Source: Elusimicrobiota bacterium
GTDB lineage: Bacteria; Elusimicrobiota; Elusimicrobia; FEN-1173
DNA length: 64,000 nt
Assembly (NCBI GenBank): GCA_016722575.1
Contig: JADKIY010000001.1
Span: forward strand, 372,001 to 436,000
Direction: 5' to 3'
The notes beneath the pieces are model-generated. The model did not search any database. It saw only the letters and a program-made list of their open reading frames with translations, and was not told where the DNA came from. The number at the start of each line of letters is the position of its first letter. Within the stretch, counting starts at the first letter, position 1. The translations under genes and the position numbers were made by a program. Shown here one piece after another: positions 32,515 through 40,999 of this stretch.

Positions 32515-34063
32515 GACTCATCTCCGCGCGCCAGAACGCCCGCCACCGGTCCCGGCGCCACCGGTAAAAGGCGATAACGAAGAGAAACGCCGTTGGCGCT
32601 AAAAAATAACCAATCCCCTTCGTGATCCCACGGGCGACCCGACCCACCGGGCGCAGCGGGCGCTGCGCGGCCCCCTTTCGGGGGAGATCGCCCAAATCGG
32701 TGTCCCGGGTGACCCATTGCAGAAGTTGGACAAGAAAAAGCTCGTTGCCGGCGGGATGCGGGGCGCGGGGGTCCGCCAAGAAAGCCGTTCCCAAAACGGC
32801 GAGGGAGAAGCGGGGGACCCTCCGCGCCGGCGGGGAGAAAGAGGTCGTGGACCCCTCGACCAAGGCGGCCAGGGGGAACGGTCCGGACGTTCGAGCGTTA
32901 GGCAATAAGGGCAGAGCCACCGGGTCCAGCGTGACGTTCCCGTCAAAGGTCCAACTGTCAAAGGACGAACGCGCCAACGTCGTCCAGCGGGAGGTTTTAA
33001 GAGCGTCGCCCGTCGGCCGAAGGGGATGGCAGAAGGGAAACACGGCTTCGTCGAGGTTCCGGGTCGCGGGGTGATCGGGGTTCCACAGCGTCACCGAAAC
33101 GAAGGGCCAATAATGGGCGCGAAAGGCCCCCTGGGCGTTTTGAAACCCCAACGTTTGGCATTGAAGATCCATGACGAAGGCCGGATCGGACCGGACGCCG
33201 TAATGGGCCAAGAGCGCCCCCAGCCCGGTGTCGATGGGGAACGACCGGAAGCCCTTGGGGTTGATGGACCGATGGTTGAAGGCCACAAGGACCGGCACTC
33301 CGCTTGAAAGAAATAAATCCAAGACGTCGATCTCCCGGGCTTCGAGGGTTCGCTTGGGGCCGAGAAGAAGCAGGGCGTCCGGCGAAACGCCCGTTTCCGT
33401 GCTCAGAGGCGCCGATTCCACGGTGAATTCGGAGAACAGGCCGGCGCCGGGACCGGCTTTCAGGGCCTCCGCGGTCAACTCGTCGTGTCCGCCAATCAGA
33501 AGCAGGGTTTTGCGGCGGGGAGAAACCAGGGACCGAAGGCGCGCCGCCAAATCGAATTCCAAGCCGAGGGAGTCCTTCACGTAAGGGAGGATTTCCGTCC
33601 GGTCCCGATAGCGCAGGACGATCGCCATGTACCCTTCGCGGACGCGGTAGCGGTCGTCGGCAATTTCGGTGAATCCGGTCGGCACCAGGTTTGCCGCCCG
33701 GAGGTCCCGGTTCACCGCGTCCGACCCGTCGGGATGCACGACCTCTAGGATCAGTCGCCCGCGCCCGGCGACGCGCCATTCCTCAAGAAAATCCGACACA
33801 AACCGCCCCCGGGCCGCGTGGGGTTGGGGGAGGTCCGGGGTGAGGTAGAAGGTGACGCGGACCGGATCGTCCAACCCTTCCAAGAGGCGTCGGGTGGCCG
33901 GGGCCAAGGAGTAGCGCCGGTCGCCGGTCCCGTCCCAACGAAAGGAAAAACGTCCCGCCGCCAGATTGAGAAACAGGAGGAACAGCGCGACGACCAGGCC
34001 GCGCCCACCGGCCAGGGCAACGCGCCGGGCGCGTCGGTGCGGAAGCGCCGGGGTCAACGCCAT
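32507..34063 (-). CDS. GldG-like ABC-associated membrane protein
   Basis: 518 residues. One N-terminal membrane helix (about 22-38), a long extracytoplasmic part opening FSFRWDGTGDRRYSLAPATRRLLEGLDDPVRVTFYLTPDLP (given in outline), a GIFT-like middle domain (LLLIGGHDELTAEAL; DALLLLGPKRTLEAREIDVLDLFLSSGVPVLVAFN) and a final membrane helix near 485-505 before a basic cytoplasmic tail. This is the GldG/DUF4350-type layout that accompanies ABC-2 permeases. Its start overlaps the permease stop by 10 bases. Confidence 0.85.
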   Translation of the reverse strand: MALTPALPHRRARRVALAGGRGLVVALFLLFLNLAAGRFSFRWDGTGDRRYSLAPATRRLLEGLDDPVRVTFYLTPDLPQPHAARGRFVSDFLEEWRVAGRGRLILEVVHPDGSDAVNRDLRAANLVPTGFTEIADDRYRVREGYMAIVLRYRDRTEILPYVKDSLGLEFDLAARLRSLVSPRRKTLLLIGGHDELTAEALKAGPGAGLFSEFTVESAPLSTETGVSPDALLLLGPKRTLEAREIDVLDLFLSSGVPVLVAFNHRSINPKGFRSFPIDTGLGALLAHYGVRSDPAFVMDLQCQTLGFQNAQGAFRAHYWPFVSVTLWNPDHPATRNLDEAVFPFCHPLRPTGDALKTSRWTTLARSSFDSWTFDGNVTLDPVALPLLPNARTSGPFPLAALVEGSTTSFSPPARRVPRFSLAVLGTAFLADPRAPHPAGNELFLVQLLQWVTRDTDLGDLPRKGAAQRPLRPVGRVARGITKGIGYFLAPTAFLFVIAFYRWRRDRWRAFWRAEMSRV

Positions 34064-34770
34064 CGGCGACCGGCCACGCCTGCGTACGCGCCGACCAAAC
34101 CCGCCGCCGTTCCGGACAAGAAGTAAAGGACGTCGCGAGCGTCGATCACGCCGCGGCGAAAGGAATCGAAATGCCCGTCAACGCCCAGAAAAGCGAGCCC
34201 CCCGCCGACCGGCCCGGCGAGATATCGTCCGGCGGGCCCCAACCCCAGGAACGTGAAACACAAGAGAAAACCCGCCAAAAGCGCGACGGCTTGGCTGCGG
34301 GTCATGGTCGAGGCCCACAGTCCCAGCGCCAAAAAAAAGGCCCCCAACAAGGCGGCGCCCAAAAAAGCGACTTCGAGGGCCCGCACGTCCGGGCGACCCA
34401 GGTACAGCAACGGGACGATGAGCGCGTGGCCTCCCAGGAGGGTCGCCCCCAAGCCGCCCAGGGCCGCCACGAATTTCCCGGCAACCAATTCGGCGTCGCT
34501 GACGGGTTGCGCGGCCAGAAGATCGAAGGTCCCCAGGCGGTACTCTTCGGCGAACAGGCGCATGGTGAAGGCGGGCATGAAAACGGCGAACAAAAATGGG
34601 AGGACGTCGAAGTACTCGAACAGATCGGCCTGGCCGTTCAGGAATAGGGAAGAGGTCTGGGCCCAGCCCAGGAGAAACAACAGCAGGCCTTGGGTCAGGA
34701 ACCACAACGTTCCGTTGGCCTGTTCCGCCCATTCCTTCCGGGCCAACCGGGCGACGCGGTCAAGGCGCAT
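34054..34770 (-). CDS. ABC-2 type permease of the Gld-type system
   Basis: 238 residues from ATG 34770; the frame is open further upstream but lies within the ATPase gene. Six hydrophobic segments, with PAFTMRLFAEEYRLGTFDLLAAQPVSDAELVAGKF between helices 2 and 3, the characteristic loop of GldF/NosY-like ABC-2 permeases. It overlaps the ATPase by 11 bases. It should pair with the ATPase and the GldG-like protein to move an unknown substrate out of the cell or exert force on it. Confidence 0.87.
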   Translation of the reverse strand: MRLDRVARLARKEWAEQANGTLWFLTQGLLLFLLGWAQTSSLFLNGQADLFEYFDVLPFLFAVFMPAFTMRLFAEEYRLGTFDLLAAQPVSDAELVAGKFVAALGGLGATLLGGHALIVPLLYLGRPDVRALEVAFLGAALLGAFFLALGLWASTMTRSQAVALLAGFLLCFTFLGLGPAGRYLAGPVGGGLAFLGVDGHFDSFRRGVIDARDVLYFLSGTAAGLVGAYAGVAGRRWR

Positions 34771-35710
34771 GGGGGGGGGCCAACCGGCGAAAAACGTCAT
34801 CAAGCGCGGGCCGCTCCAATTGGACATCGCGCAGGACCCATCCACGGGCCACCGCCGTTCGGGCCACGGCCTCCCGGGGATCCTCGTTGAAATGGATCCG
34901 CAGACGCCACTCGCCATCGCCCGCGTCGGGCAGCGTTTCAACCCCGGTCACCCCCTCCAGGGCGGCCAGGGTCGCCGCCGCCTCCCGGGGGCCCCGGAGC
35001 CGGATGGTCAGCACGGCGGGGGGGGCCGAAAAAGCGGCGACGACGTCGGCGGGCGTTCCCTGGGTCACCAGGCGTCCCCGGTCCAAAACCACCAGGCGGT
35101 CGCACAGGGACTCCGCCTCCGGCAAAATGTGGGTCGAGAAAAGAACGGCCTTGTCCCGTCGGATCCGACCGATCAATTCCCAAATCTCCTTGCGCTGATG
35201 GGGATCCAGGGCCGTGCCCGGCTCGTCCAACAACAACACCGGCGGGTCGTCCGCCAGGGCCAGGGCGAGGCCCAGGCGTTGCCGGAACCCCTTCGACAGC
35301 TCATGAACGGGCCGATCGACCACCGGGGAGAGGCCGCATTCGGCGGACAAGAGACGAAACCGGTCCCGGGTTTGGGCGTCGGAGAGGCCCCTCAATTCGG
35401 CGAGGAAGGAAAAGTGTTGCCAAACATCCAGGGATTCGTAAAGGGGATTGCCTTCGGCCAGGTAGCCAACCCGCGCGCGACGATCGGAGGACGGTTCAAG
35501 TGCGTCCCCATCCCCGATTCGCACGCGTCCCCGGGAGGGGGCCAACACCCCCGCCAAGACGCGGAGGGTCGTGGTCTTTCCGGCCCCGTTGGGGCCCAGG
35601 AGGCCGACGATTTCCCCGGCGCGGACTTCAAAAGATAAATCGGAAACGGCGGGAATCCCGCAAAAATCGCGGCCAAACCCTTCGAGGACAATGGCGGAGG
35701 TCGAATTCAC
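34760..35710 (-). CDS. ABC-2 type ATP-binding protein (GldA-like)
   Basis: 316 residues from GTG 35710; the longer frame upstream runs over a promoter and is not used. Walker A GPNGAGKTT at about 40-48, Q-loop YLAEG, signature LSKGFRQRLGLA, Walker B LLLDEPGTALDPHQ and STHILPEAESLCDRL. After the ATPase core there is a 90-residue C-terminal domain common in GldA/CcmA-like proteins. First gene of the five-gene operon. A TGTTATAAT extended -10 lies 10 bases upstream of the GTG, so the transcript has almost no leader. Confidence 0.9.
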   Translation of the reverse strand: MNSTSAIVLEGFGRDFCGIPAVSDLSFEVRAGEIVGLLGPNGAGKTTTLRVLAGVLAPSRGRVRIGDGDALEPSSDRRARVGYLAEGNPLYESLDVWQHFSFLAELRGLSDAQTRDRFRLLSAECGLSPVVDRPVHELSKGFRQRLGLALALADDPPVLLLDEPGTALDPHQRKEIWELIGRIRRDKAVLFSTHILPEAESLCDRLVVLDRGRLVTQGTPADVVAAFSAPPAVLTIRLRGPREAAATLAALEGVTGVETLPDAGDGEWRLRIHFNEDPREAVARTAVARGWVLRDVQLERPALDDVFRRLAPPHAP

Positions 35711-35720
35711 GGACGGACGA

Positions 35721-35726
35721 ATTATA
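35721..35726 (-). promoter_or_regulatory. Extended -10 promoter of the Gld-type operon
   Basis: TGTTATAAT on the minus strand with a perfect TATAAT (35721-35726) and the TGn extension, but no clear -35; the 22-bp palindrome at 35734-35755 occupies that region. Transcription would start about 4 bases before the GTG. Confidence 0.5.
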
Positions 35727-35733
35727 ACAGTTC

Positions 35734-35755
35734 CGCGCGTCGGGCCCGACGCGCG
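35734..35755. promoter_or_regulatory. Perfect 22-bp palindrome between divergent promoters
   Basis: CGCGCGTCGGG followed directly by CCCGACGCGCG, an exact inverted repeat with no loop. It sits where the -35 box of the Gld-type operon should be and just upstream of the lipoprotein promoter, as expected for an operator controlling both. Confidence 0.5.
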
Positions 35756-35763
35756 ACGCGCCC

Positions 35764-35791
35764 TTGATTTTTTGGGGATTCCCGCTATCCT
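35764..35791 (+). promoter_or_regulatory. Promoter of the lipoprotein gene
   Basis: TTGATT (35764-35769), 16-bp spacer, TATCCT (35786-35791). ATG 35821 follows 29 bases later with AAGGAG in between. Confidence 0.5.
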
Positions 35792-35820
35792 TGCGGAAGA
35801 CCTTTTGAAGGAGTTCCGAC

Positions 35821-36102
35821 ATGACGAAGCGACTTGGGCGGCTGGTGATCTTGGCAATCGCGGTGGGCGCGACCGGGTGCAAAAAAAAGACGGAAATCAA
35901 AGCCGGCGCCCCCGTTCCCATCAGCCGCTTCAAAGAAGCCCCGTCTCTTCCGGCCCGAGTGGTCATCAACAATTCGCCGACCTTCCCCCCGGCGCCTCCG
36001 CCGGTTCGGATCGAGGAACCGCCCCCTTTGCCGATGCCGGACAAGCCGGTGGAGCGGTCGGGAGACAAGCTTCGTCACGCCCCCTCCGATCCGAATTCCT
36101 AA
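35821..36102 (+). CDS. Small proline-rich lipoprotein
   Basis: 93 residues. The signal sequence ends in VGATGC, a lipobox, so Cys20 should be lipidated; KKK follows it. The mature part is mostly Pro and Glu (FPPAPPPVRIEEPPPLP) with no recognisable domain, like a flexible tether. AAGGAG precedes the ATG. It lies 63 bases ahead of the minor-pilin genes, which have their own promoter; a link to pili is possible but not shown. Confidence 0.75.
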   Translation: MTKRLGRLVILAIAVGATGCKKKTEIKAGAPVPISRFKEAPSLPARVVINNSPTFPPAPPPVRIEEPPPLPMPDKPVERSGDKLRHAPSDPNS

Positions 36103-36130
36103 CCGGCCCCCATCGTCGTCGAAGACGCGG

Positions 36131-36159
36131 TTGACAAAAAAGGAATCTCGCCATAGACT
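36131..36159 (+). promoter_or_regulatory. Promoter of the minor-pilin operon; predicted leaderless
   Basis: Perfect TTGACA (36131-36136), 17-bp spacer, TAGACT (36154-36159). The GTG at 36166 starts 6 bases after the -10 box, so the transcript would begin at the start codon; ATG 36178 is the alternative. Confidence 0.6.
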
Positions 36160-36165
36160 GGGACG

Positions 36166-38844
36166 GTGCCCAAACCCATGATCCAAGCCAAACGGAAGCC
36201 CCCGAAGGGCGTCACGCTTACCGAATTGATGATCGCCGTCGTGGTCCTTTCGGTGGGGGCTCTTGGCTTGTTGGGATCTTTTGGCGGCATCGCCCGGTCC
36301 GTCCAGTCGGCCAAGGCCAAGACCCTGGCGACCAACCTCTGCCAGGAAAAAACGCAGATCTTGAAGCAAAAGAACTATTACCGTGTTTTGGTCACGACGG
36401 CGCCGGCCTACAACACGGATTTCGGCGACCCCATCCCGTTCGATCCCAGCACGGGGTATTTCCCCCCCGAAACGATCATTGAAGGGGGAATTACCTTCAC
36501 CCGCCTGACTTTTGTGGAAGTCGCCCAGGAAGTGAGTCCCAACATCGTCACGCTCGCCCCCACCTCCTCCGACACGGGCCTCAAGCTGATCACGGTGACG
36601 ACCCTGTGGGGGACCGGGGATCATGCACGAAAAATCGCCGTTCAGTCTTTGCTTTCGAACCCCGACGCCACGGTTCAAAACAGCACTTTGACCGGCTTCG
36701 TTCAGCGGGCGGGCCCCATCGCCATTCCGAACGCCACGGTGTCGGTGTCGGAAAACTCGGGCTGGGTGGACACCACGGACGGCGCGGGGCTTTATCGGAT
36801 CAATCTGTTTCCAGGGTCCTATAATATTTTGGTGGAGGCTGCCGGGTATTTCCCCCAACTCGTTGCGGTGACCATCCCCGCCAACGCGACGGTGAACCAA
36901 AACGTCACGCTCTCTCCCATGACCACCCAGGCGGTGCAGGGGTACGCTTGGATCCGGGACCATCTGGTGATTTCCCAGGTGGTCGCCAGCTCGGAATCCG
37001 CCGCGGCCCCGGGGTTTTACCAGGAATACGTGGAGGTTTTTAATCCCACGACGGGCACCGTGCAAATGAAAGGGCGGTTCGGCCTGAAGTTTCAGCGTCG
37101 AGTCGCCCAGGACGCCATGCCGCGGGTCATCGACATCGATTACGACTACAAAACGCCGGTGTCGACCAACATCGCCCCGGGCGGTTATTACCTGTTCGCC
37201 AACACCTCTCCGGTGACGGTCGGCGGCGTGTCCCTCCAGGCCGACGCGATTTGGGCCGTGGGGGCGGGATCGAACACGGTGTTCCCTTATTTTCACACCG
37301 CCGGGCCCTATGGGGAGGACAACAACATCATCCCCATCAACACCGACGGGGGCGGGGAGGGGGCGGGGGGGGTGCAACTCTACGACATCGTCACGGGCAA
37401 TGCCCACGACACTTTTGGATGGAAAGGCTTCGGCGGGCAATTCCCGGGCCTCTACGAAACGATCCCGCTCGACCAAATGACCGGGTTCCAAGCGGGGGAG
37501 CAGTTCACCCGGGAGGTCAGCACGGCGGGTTACGACCACGCCACTCTCGGAATGATCGCCGACCTTTACGGACGCGCCTACGATCACGGTTGGAACCTGG
37601 ACAACCTCCTGACGAACTCGGAAGTCGGCACCATCCTCCCGCCGCACAACAGCGCTTCGGCGGTCCGCATGACGGTGACGGGAACTCCGGCCATCGGCGC
37701 GGTCGTGACCTGCAACGACGGGTTGTCGGGCCCGGTCACCGTTCCGGACAGCGGCTGGTTTTGGAACGGAACGGACAACCGGTTCTACAAAAACCCGGGT
37801 TTTTCCTTGCCCTCCATCGCCACGGGGACCTGGTCGGTTTATTTCAGTTCCACGACCGCTTTTGCGGACAGTTTCGTGGAAGTCTCGAGCGTCGTAATCG
37901 TGGGCGGGGCGCCGCTCGAGATCCCCCACGCCACGACGGTCCCCGCGTGGGAGGTGCCGGGTCGTTACTCCGTTTTCGTCACCAGCTCGTCCGAGGAGGG
38001 GTTCGTCCTGGGAACGTTGCGAAACGTGTTCGGCGGCGGGATTTCCCCCGCGATCACCGTCACGAACAACTTGGCGAGCGTTTTGGCGAACACCGCTTCG
38101 CCCTATCGGTTTTTCCTGCGGACGGTCCCCGGCACCTACAACGTGACGGCCAATCCCGGCAACGCCAACGCGAGTTACGTGAGCGCCGTGCAAACGGGAG
38201 TCGCCGTCAACGCGGGGCAGGTGACCAGCGGGGTGGATTTCGTCCTCTCCCAAGCGGGCTCCCTTCGGGGGTTCGTCTCGCGCGACGGCACGAACGCGCT
38301 GCCGGGCATCGCCATGACCGCGACCAACGCGGCCGGCCTCGTGGAAACGACGGTGGTCACCGGGAACGACGGCCGCTTCACCATGACCAACATTTCGACG
38401 GGCGCGTACGTGATCGAGGCGGCGTTGGGATCCGGGGAGGCGTCCGTCCCGTTGTCGGTGTCCACGACGGTGACCGTGGGCACGTCCTTGTTTGTCGGTT
38501 CCTTCACGGTGGTCGGGGCGGCGGGGTACGTGACCGGGAACGTGACGCAATCGGGAAGTCCGATCAAGACCGGGGTCATGGTCGTGGTTTCCACGGCCGT
38601 CGTCGCGGCGCCCCCGGCGCTAAGCAGCGCGAGCATGACCGGTATCCCCTACTACATTGGGGCCAGCTACGAAGACGGCTCTTATTCCCTGGAAGTCAAG
38701 GGGAGCACCTCGACCACCTTCCGCGTCTACGCATTCTATCCCGTCCAAAACGCCACCGGAACCTGGAGCACGTTGACCGCCAGCAGCGCCAGCGTGCAGA
38801 TCCTGCCGGGCCAGACGAAAACGGGGGTCAGCTTTGCCTGGTAG
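36166..38844 (+). CDS. Giant minor pilin (PilV/GspI-like) with lamin-tail-like and carboxypeptidase-regulatory-like domains
   Basis: 892 residues from GTG 36166. The prepilin site is G15|VTLTE, with Glu at position 5 of the mature protein and a hydrophobic helix to about 40, placing it in type IV/type II pilins. Ordinary PilV is under 200 residues. Here, after a pilin-like head (to about 165), comes a carboxypeptidase-regulatory-like domain (174-250: GFVQRAGPIAIPNATVSV, DTTDGAGLYRINLFPG), then a segment resembling a lamin-tail domain (about 266-425: HLVISQVV, EYVEVFNPTTGTVQMKG, APGGYYLFA, GVQLYDIV) and at least two more regulatory-like domains (from about 700). Such modules are adhesive or structural. 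Overlaps the next pilin gene by 11 bases. Confidence 0.85.
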   Translation: MPKPMIQAKRKPPKGVTLTELMIAVVVLSVGALGLLGSFGGIARSVQSAKAKTLATNLCQEKTQILKQKNYYRVLVTTAPAYNTDFGDPIPFDPSTGYFPPETIIEGGITFTRLTFVEVAQEVSPNIVTLAPTSSDTGLKLITVTTLWGTGDHARKIAVQSLLSNPDATVQNSTLTGFVQRAGPIAIPNATVSVSENSGWVDTTDGAGLYRINLFPGSYNILVEAAGYFPQLVAVTIPANATVNQNVTLSPMTTQAVQGYAWIRDHLVISQVVASSESAAAPGFYQEYVEVFNPTTGTVQMKGRFGLKFQRRVAQDAMPRVIDIDYDYKTPVSTNIAPGGYYLFANTSPVTVGGVSLQADAIWAVGAGSNTVFPYFHTAGPYGEDNNIIPINTDGGGEGAGGVQLYDIVTGNAHDTFGWKGFGGQFPGLYETIPLDQMTGFQAGEQFTREVSTAGYDHATLGMIADLYGRAYDHGWNLDNLLTNSEVGTILPPHNSASAVRMTVTGTPAIGAVVTCNDGLSGPVTVPDSGWFWNGTDNRFYKNPGFSLPSIATGTWSVYFSSTTAFADSFVEVSSVVIVGGAPLEIPHATTVPAWEVPGRYSVFVTSSSEEGFVLGTLRNVFGGGISPAITVTNNLASVLANTASPYRFFLRTVPGTYNVTANPGNANASYVSAVQTGVAVNAGQVTSGVDFVLSQAGSLRGFVSRDGTNALPGIAMTATNAAGLVETTVVTGNDGRFTMTNISTGAYVIEAALGSGEASVPLSVSTTVTVGTSLFVGSFTVVGAAGYVTGNVTQSGSPIKTGVMVVVSTAVVAAPPALSSASMTGIPYYIGASYEDGSYSLEVKGSTSTTFRVYAFYPVQNATGTWSTLTASSASVQILPGQTKTGVSFAW

Positions 38845-39346
38845 GAATGTCCCGAACCAACCGATCCGCCGCCGGGGGTACACGCTCGTCGAAATGATGA
38901 TCGCGGTGTCCATTGTGGCGATGCTGATCGCGATGGTGGCGCCTCTCATTATTCAAACCCAGCGGTTCTTTATTCTGAACCGCGCCCGGGTCAATATCCA
39001 ACGCGAAGCCCGGTCGGCCATGACGACGATTTCAAAAAACCTGCGCCAAGCCCAGTCGTTGACCATCCGGCTCGACAACGCCACCGGACAGCCATATTAT
39101 TCCCGCATCCGGTTCACGACGGTCGACGGCCGGACGTTGACGTATTATCAGAGCGGCACCAACCTCTATCAAATCGGGACCAGCACCTCGACGCTGTCGA
39201 CCCACGTTCGGTTCCTCAATTTCTTCTTCCCCCGGTCCAGCGACATGTCGATCCTGTCGATGTCCATGACCTTGGAGGAGAGCATTTACGAGGGGCGGAA
39301 AAAGGCGCTCCACGTGGCCTCGGAGCGCATACGCATTATGGACTGA
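38834..39346 (+). CDS. Minor pilin (PilW/GspJ-like)
   Basis: 170 residues from TTG 38834, inside the end of the previous gene. Prepilin cleavage site RRRG|YTLVEMMIAV with Glu5 and a hydrophobic helix to about 45, then a short globular part (VNIQREARSAMTTISKNLRQAQ) typical of PilW/GspJ minor pseudopilins, with TVDGRTLTYYQSGTNLYQIG. The gene order giant pilin, this pilin, PilX-like matches the pilV-pilW-pilX order of minor-pilin operons that prime pilus assembly. No pilY1 gene follows. Confidence 0.85.
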   Translation: MPGRNVPNQPIRRRGYTLVEMMIAVSIVAMLIAMVAPLIIQTQRFFILNRARVNIQREARSAMTTISKNLRQAQSLTIRLDNATGQPYYSRIRFTTVDGRTLTYYQSGTNLYQIGTSTSTLSTHVRFLNFFFPRSSDMSILSMSMTLEESIYEGRKKALHVASERIRIMD

Positions 39347-39416
39347 CGGGGCTTGAAAGAGCGCTTTCCCGGGGTTAAACTGGGGGAGAGTGTTCCGGGA
39401 GGGGAATTCCCGACCT

Positions 39417-40826
39417 ATGTTAAAAAAACTGAATTCCAAACGAAAAGAATCCGGCCAGGTCCTGATCGGCGCTTTTGTGTTGGTCGCCGTGCTTCTGATT
39501 TTCGTGCCGCTCATGGTCCAGTGGGGGAAAAACGAGTCCAAATGGTCCACCCGGGACCAAATGACCATGGTGGCCTTCAACGGGGCCGACGGCGCGGTCG
39601 ACCGGGCCGTTTGGAAACTGAAGAGTTCCACCTCCACCTGGTCCCAGGCGAGTACCGGAACGGTCATCGCGGGGTACAATTTCGACGCGACCTACACCGA
39701 CCTTCCGGGGATCCAGTACCGCATCCGGTTTTCGAGCGGGCCCTCGGCCCAGCAAGTCACCGTCGTGGCCGAGGCCAAAGACGTGAACACGGGCCAAGTC
39801 CGGGCCCTCCGGGCCTCGTTCCAGAACATGGCGTTTCCGGGCGGGGTGTTCACGGGCGGCACCGTGGGCTATTCCGACGACTTCTCGGCCCACTGGGGCC
39901 CCGTCATGGCCCACGGGAACATCAACATTTCGGGCACCGCCTCCGGGGAATATTTCCCGCGGAAGTTCTCCAAACAGGTCGTTCAAAAGACCGGCGGCGC
40001 CGGCGCCAACCGCGACACCAACGGCTTGAACCCCCCCAACACCAACAACGTGGAGTGGTGGTCCGATTACCCCTGCCCGGACCTCCCCGTCCTGGATTTT
40101 ACGACCATGCGGGCGTCGGCGTCCGTGAACAGCACGCTGAATTACCGCACCAACGACAACACCTCCGGCGCGGGAAAGTGCGTCGGGTGGACCGTGGGGA
40201 GTCACAGCGTCTGTCAAAGCGGGGGCGCCACCGCGGCCTCCCACTACAGCGCCACGGTCTGCCACCTCCACGATTCGAACCACCACGCGCGTTCCAGAGA
40301 TAATTTGATTTGGTATTGGGATTCGAATTACAGCCTTATCTTGACCGGAAAAGGCACGCTCACCGGCCACAGCAACGCCGTCAAAGGCACGATGATCGTC
40401 CGGGGCAACCTGACCATCGCCGACGAAGACAACCTGGTGTCCACCGTGGCCATCCCGTCGGGAGCCTGGCGGGAATACGCCGCGATCGATACCGCCGCCG
40501 CCAATCAATACCCCGGGGACACCGGGTTCCAAACCCAAGCCGCGACCTTCGGCCTGGGCACGCAGACCTGGACCGGCGGTCCGGCGGCCGGCGCCTACTC
40601 CGACGTGGGCATTCTCGGGTTTCTGTATGTGGGCGGCAACCTGTCCATCACCGCGCCCTACGACCACGCGGGCAGCATCTGGGTCGTCGGGAACGTCACC
40701 ACGACGTCCAGCGAACGCACCTACGTGTTTTACCTCGGCAACCTGCCCGACGTCCCGGTTCTTAACGTCGTGCTCGTCCGGCAGACCTGGGACGAGGTCC
40801 GCCCGAGCACCGCCACCTGGATGTAA
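39417..40826 (+). CDS. PilX-like membrane-anchored protein
   Basis: 469 residues from ATG 39417 (GTG 39390 is possible), GGAGGGG about 14 bases upstream. The N-terminus has KRKESGQVLIGAFVLVAVLLIFVPLMVQW, a PilX-type hydrophobic helix without the Glu5 of true pilins (GQVLI rather than GxTLxE). The remaining 430 residues are beta-rich, Gly/Thr/Asn-rich and contain four to six Cys (CPDLPVL, GKCVGWT, HSVCQS, TVCHLHDSNHHARS) that could make disulfides or metal sites. Position third in the minor-pilin order fits PilX. The length is about twice that of typical PilX, so it may also replace PilY1 as the tip part. Confidence 0.75.
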   Translation: MLKKLNSKRKESGQVLIGAFVLVAVLLIFVPLMVQWGKNESKWSTRDQMTMVAFNGADGAVDRAVWKLKSSTSTWSQASTGTVIAGYNFDATYTDLPGIQYRIRFSSGPSAQQVTVVAEAKDVNTGQVRALRASFQNMAFPGGVFTGGTVGYSDDFSAHWGPVMAHGNINISGTASGEYFPRKFSKQVVQKTGGAGANRDTNGLNPPNTNNVEWWSDYPCPDLPVLDFTTMRASASVNSTLNYRTNDNTSGAGKCVGWTVGSHSVCQSGGATAASHYSATVCHLHDSNHHARSRDNLIWYWDSNYSLILTGKGTLTGHSNAVKGTMIVRGNLTIADEDNLVSTVAIPSGAWREYAAIDTAAANQYPGDTGFQTQAATFGLGTQTWTGGPAAGAYSDVGILGFLYVGGNLSITAPYDHAGSIWVVGNVTTTSSERTYVFYLGNLPDVPVLNVVLVRQTWDEVRPSTATWM

Positions 40827-40850
40827 TTCCCCGCCGCGCCCCGCGGCATT

Positions 40851-40879
40851 TTGACCCTCTCCCCGGGAAATGGTAAATT
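40851..40879 (+). promoter_or_regulatory. Promoter of the tmk operon
   Basis: TTGACC (40851-40856), 17-bp spacer, TAAATT (40874-40879). The leader to the tmk GTG is about 110 bases and contains a short coupled ORF. Confidence 0.5.
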
Positions 40880-40930
40880 TCCACCGTCGATAACGGCCCC
40901 GCTTTCGCCGGCCGCCTCTTGCTGGAATCC

Positions 40931-40999
40931 ATGGACGGCCAAGGCGGAAAGGCGGACTTTCTCCGGGCTCCGCCCGGGGCCACGGGAGAATTTCCGTGA
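40931..40999 (+). CDS. Possible 22-residue leader ORF coupled to tmk
   Basis: ATG 40931 opens 22 codons (MDGQGGKADFLRAPP...) whose TGA overlaps the tmk GTG in the GTGA arrangement used throughout the window. The same frame stays open upstream to TTG 40919. It may couple tmk translation to the leader; it could also be chance. Confidence 0.3.
   Translation: MDGQGGKADFLRAPPGATGEFP

Noticed and set aside
35785..38550. 921-codon open frame on the minus strand opposite the giant pilin
   Set aside because: It is antisense to a gene with a clear prepilin site and domain homology; its protein is Arg/His/Gly-rich with no motif, as expected of the reverse frame of GC-rich DNA.
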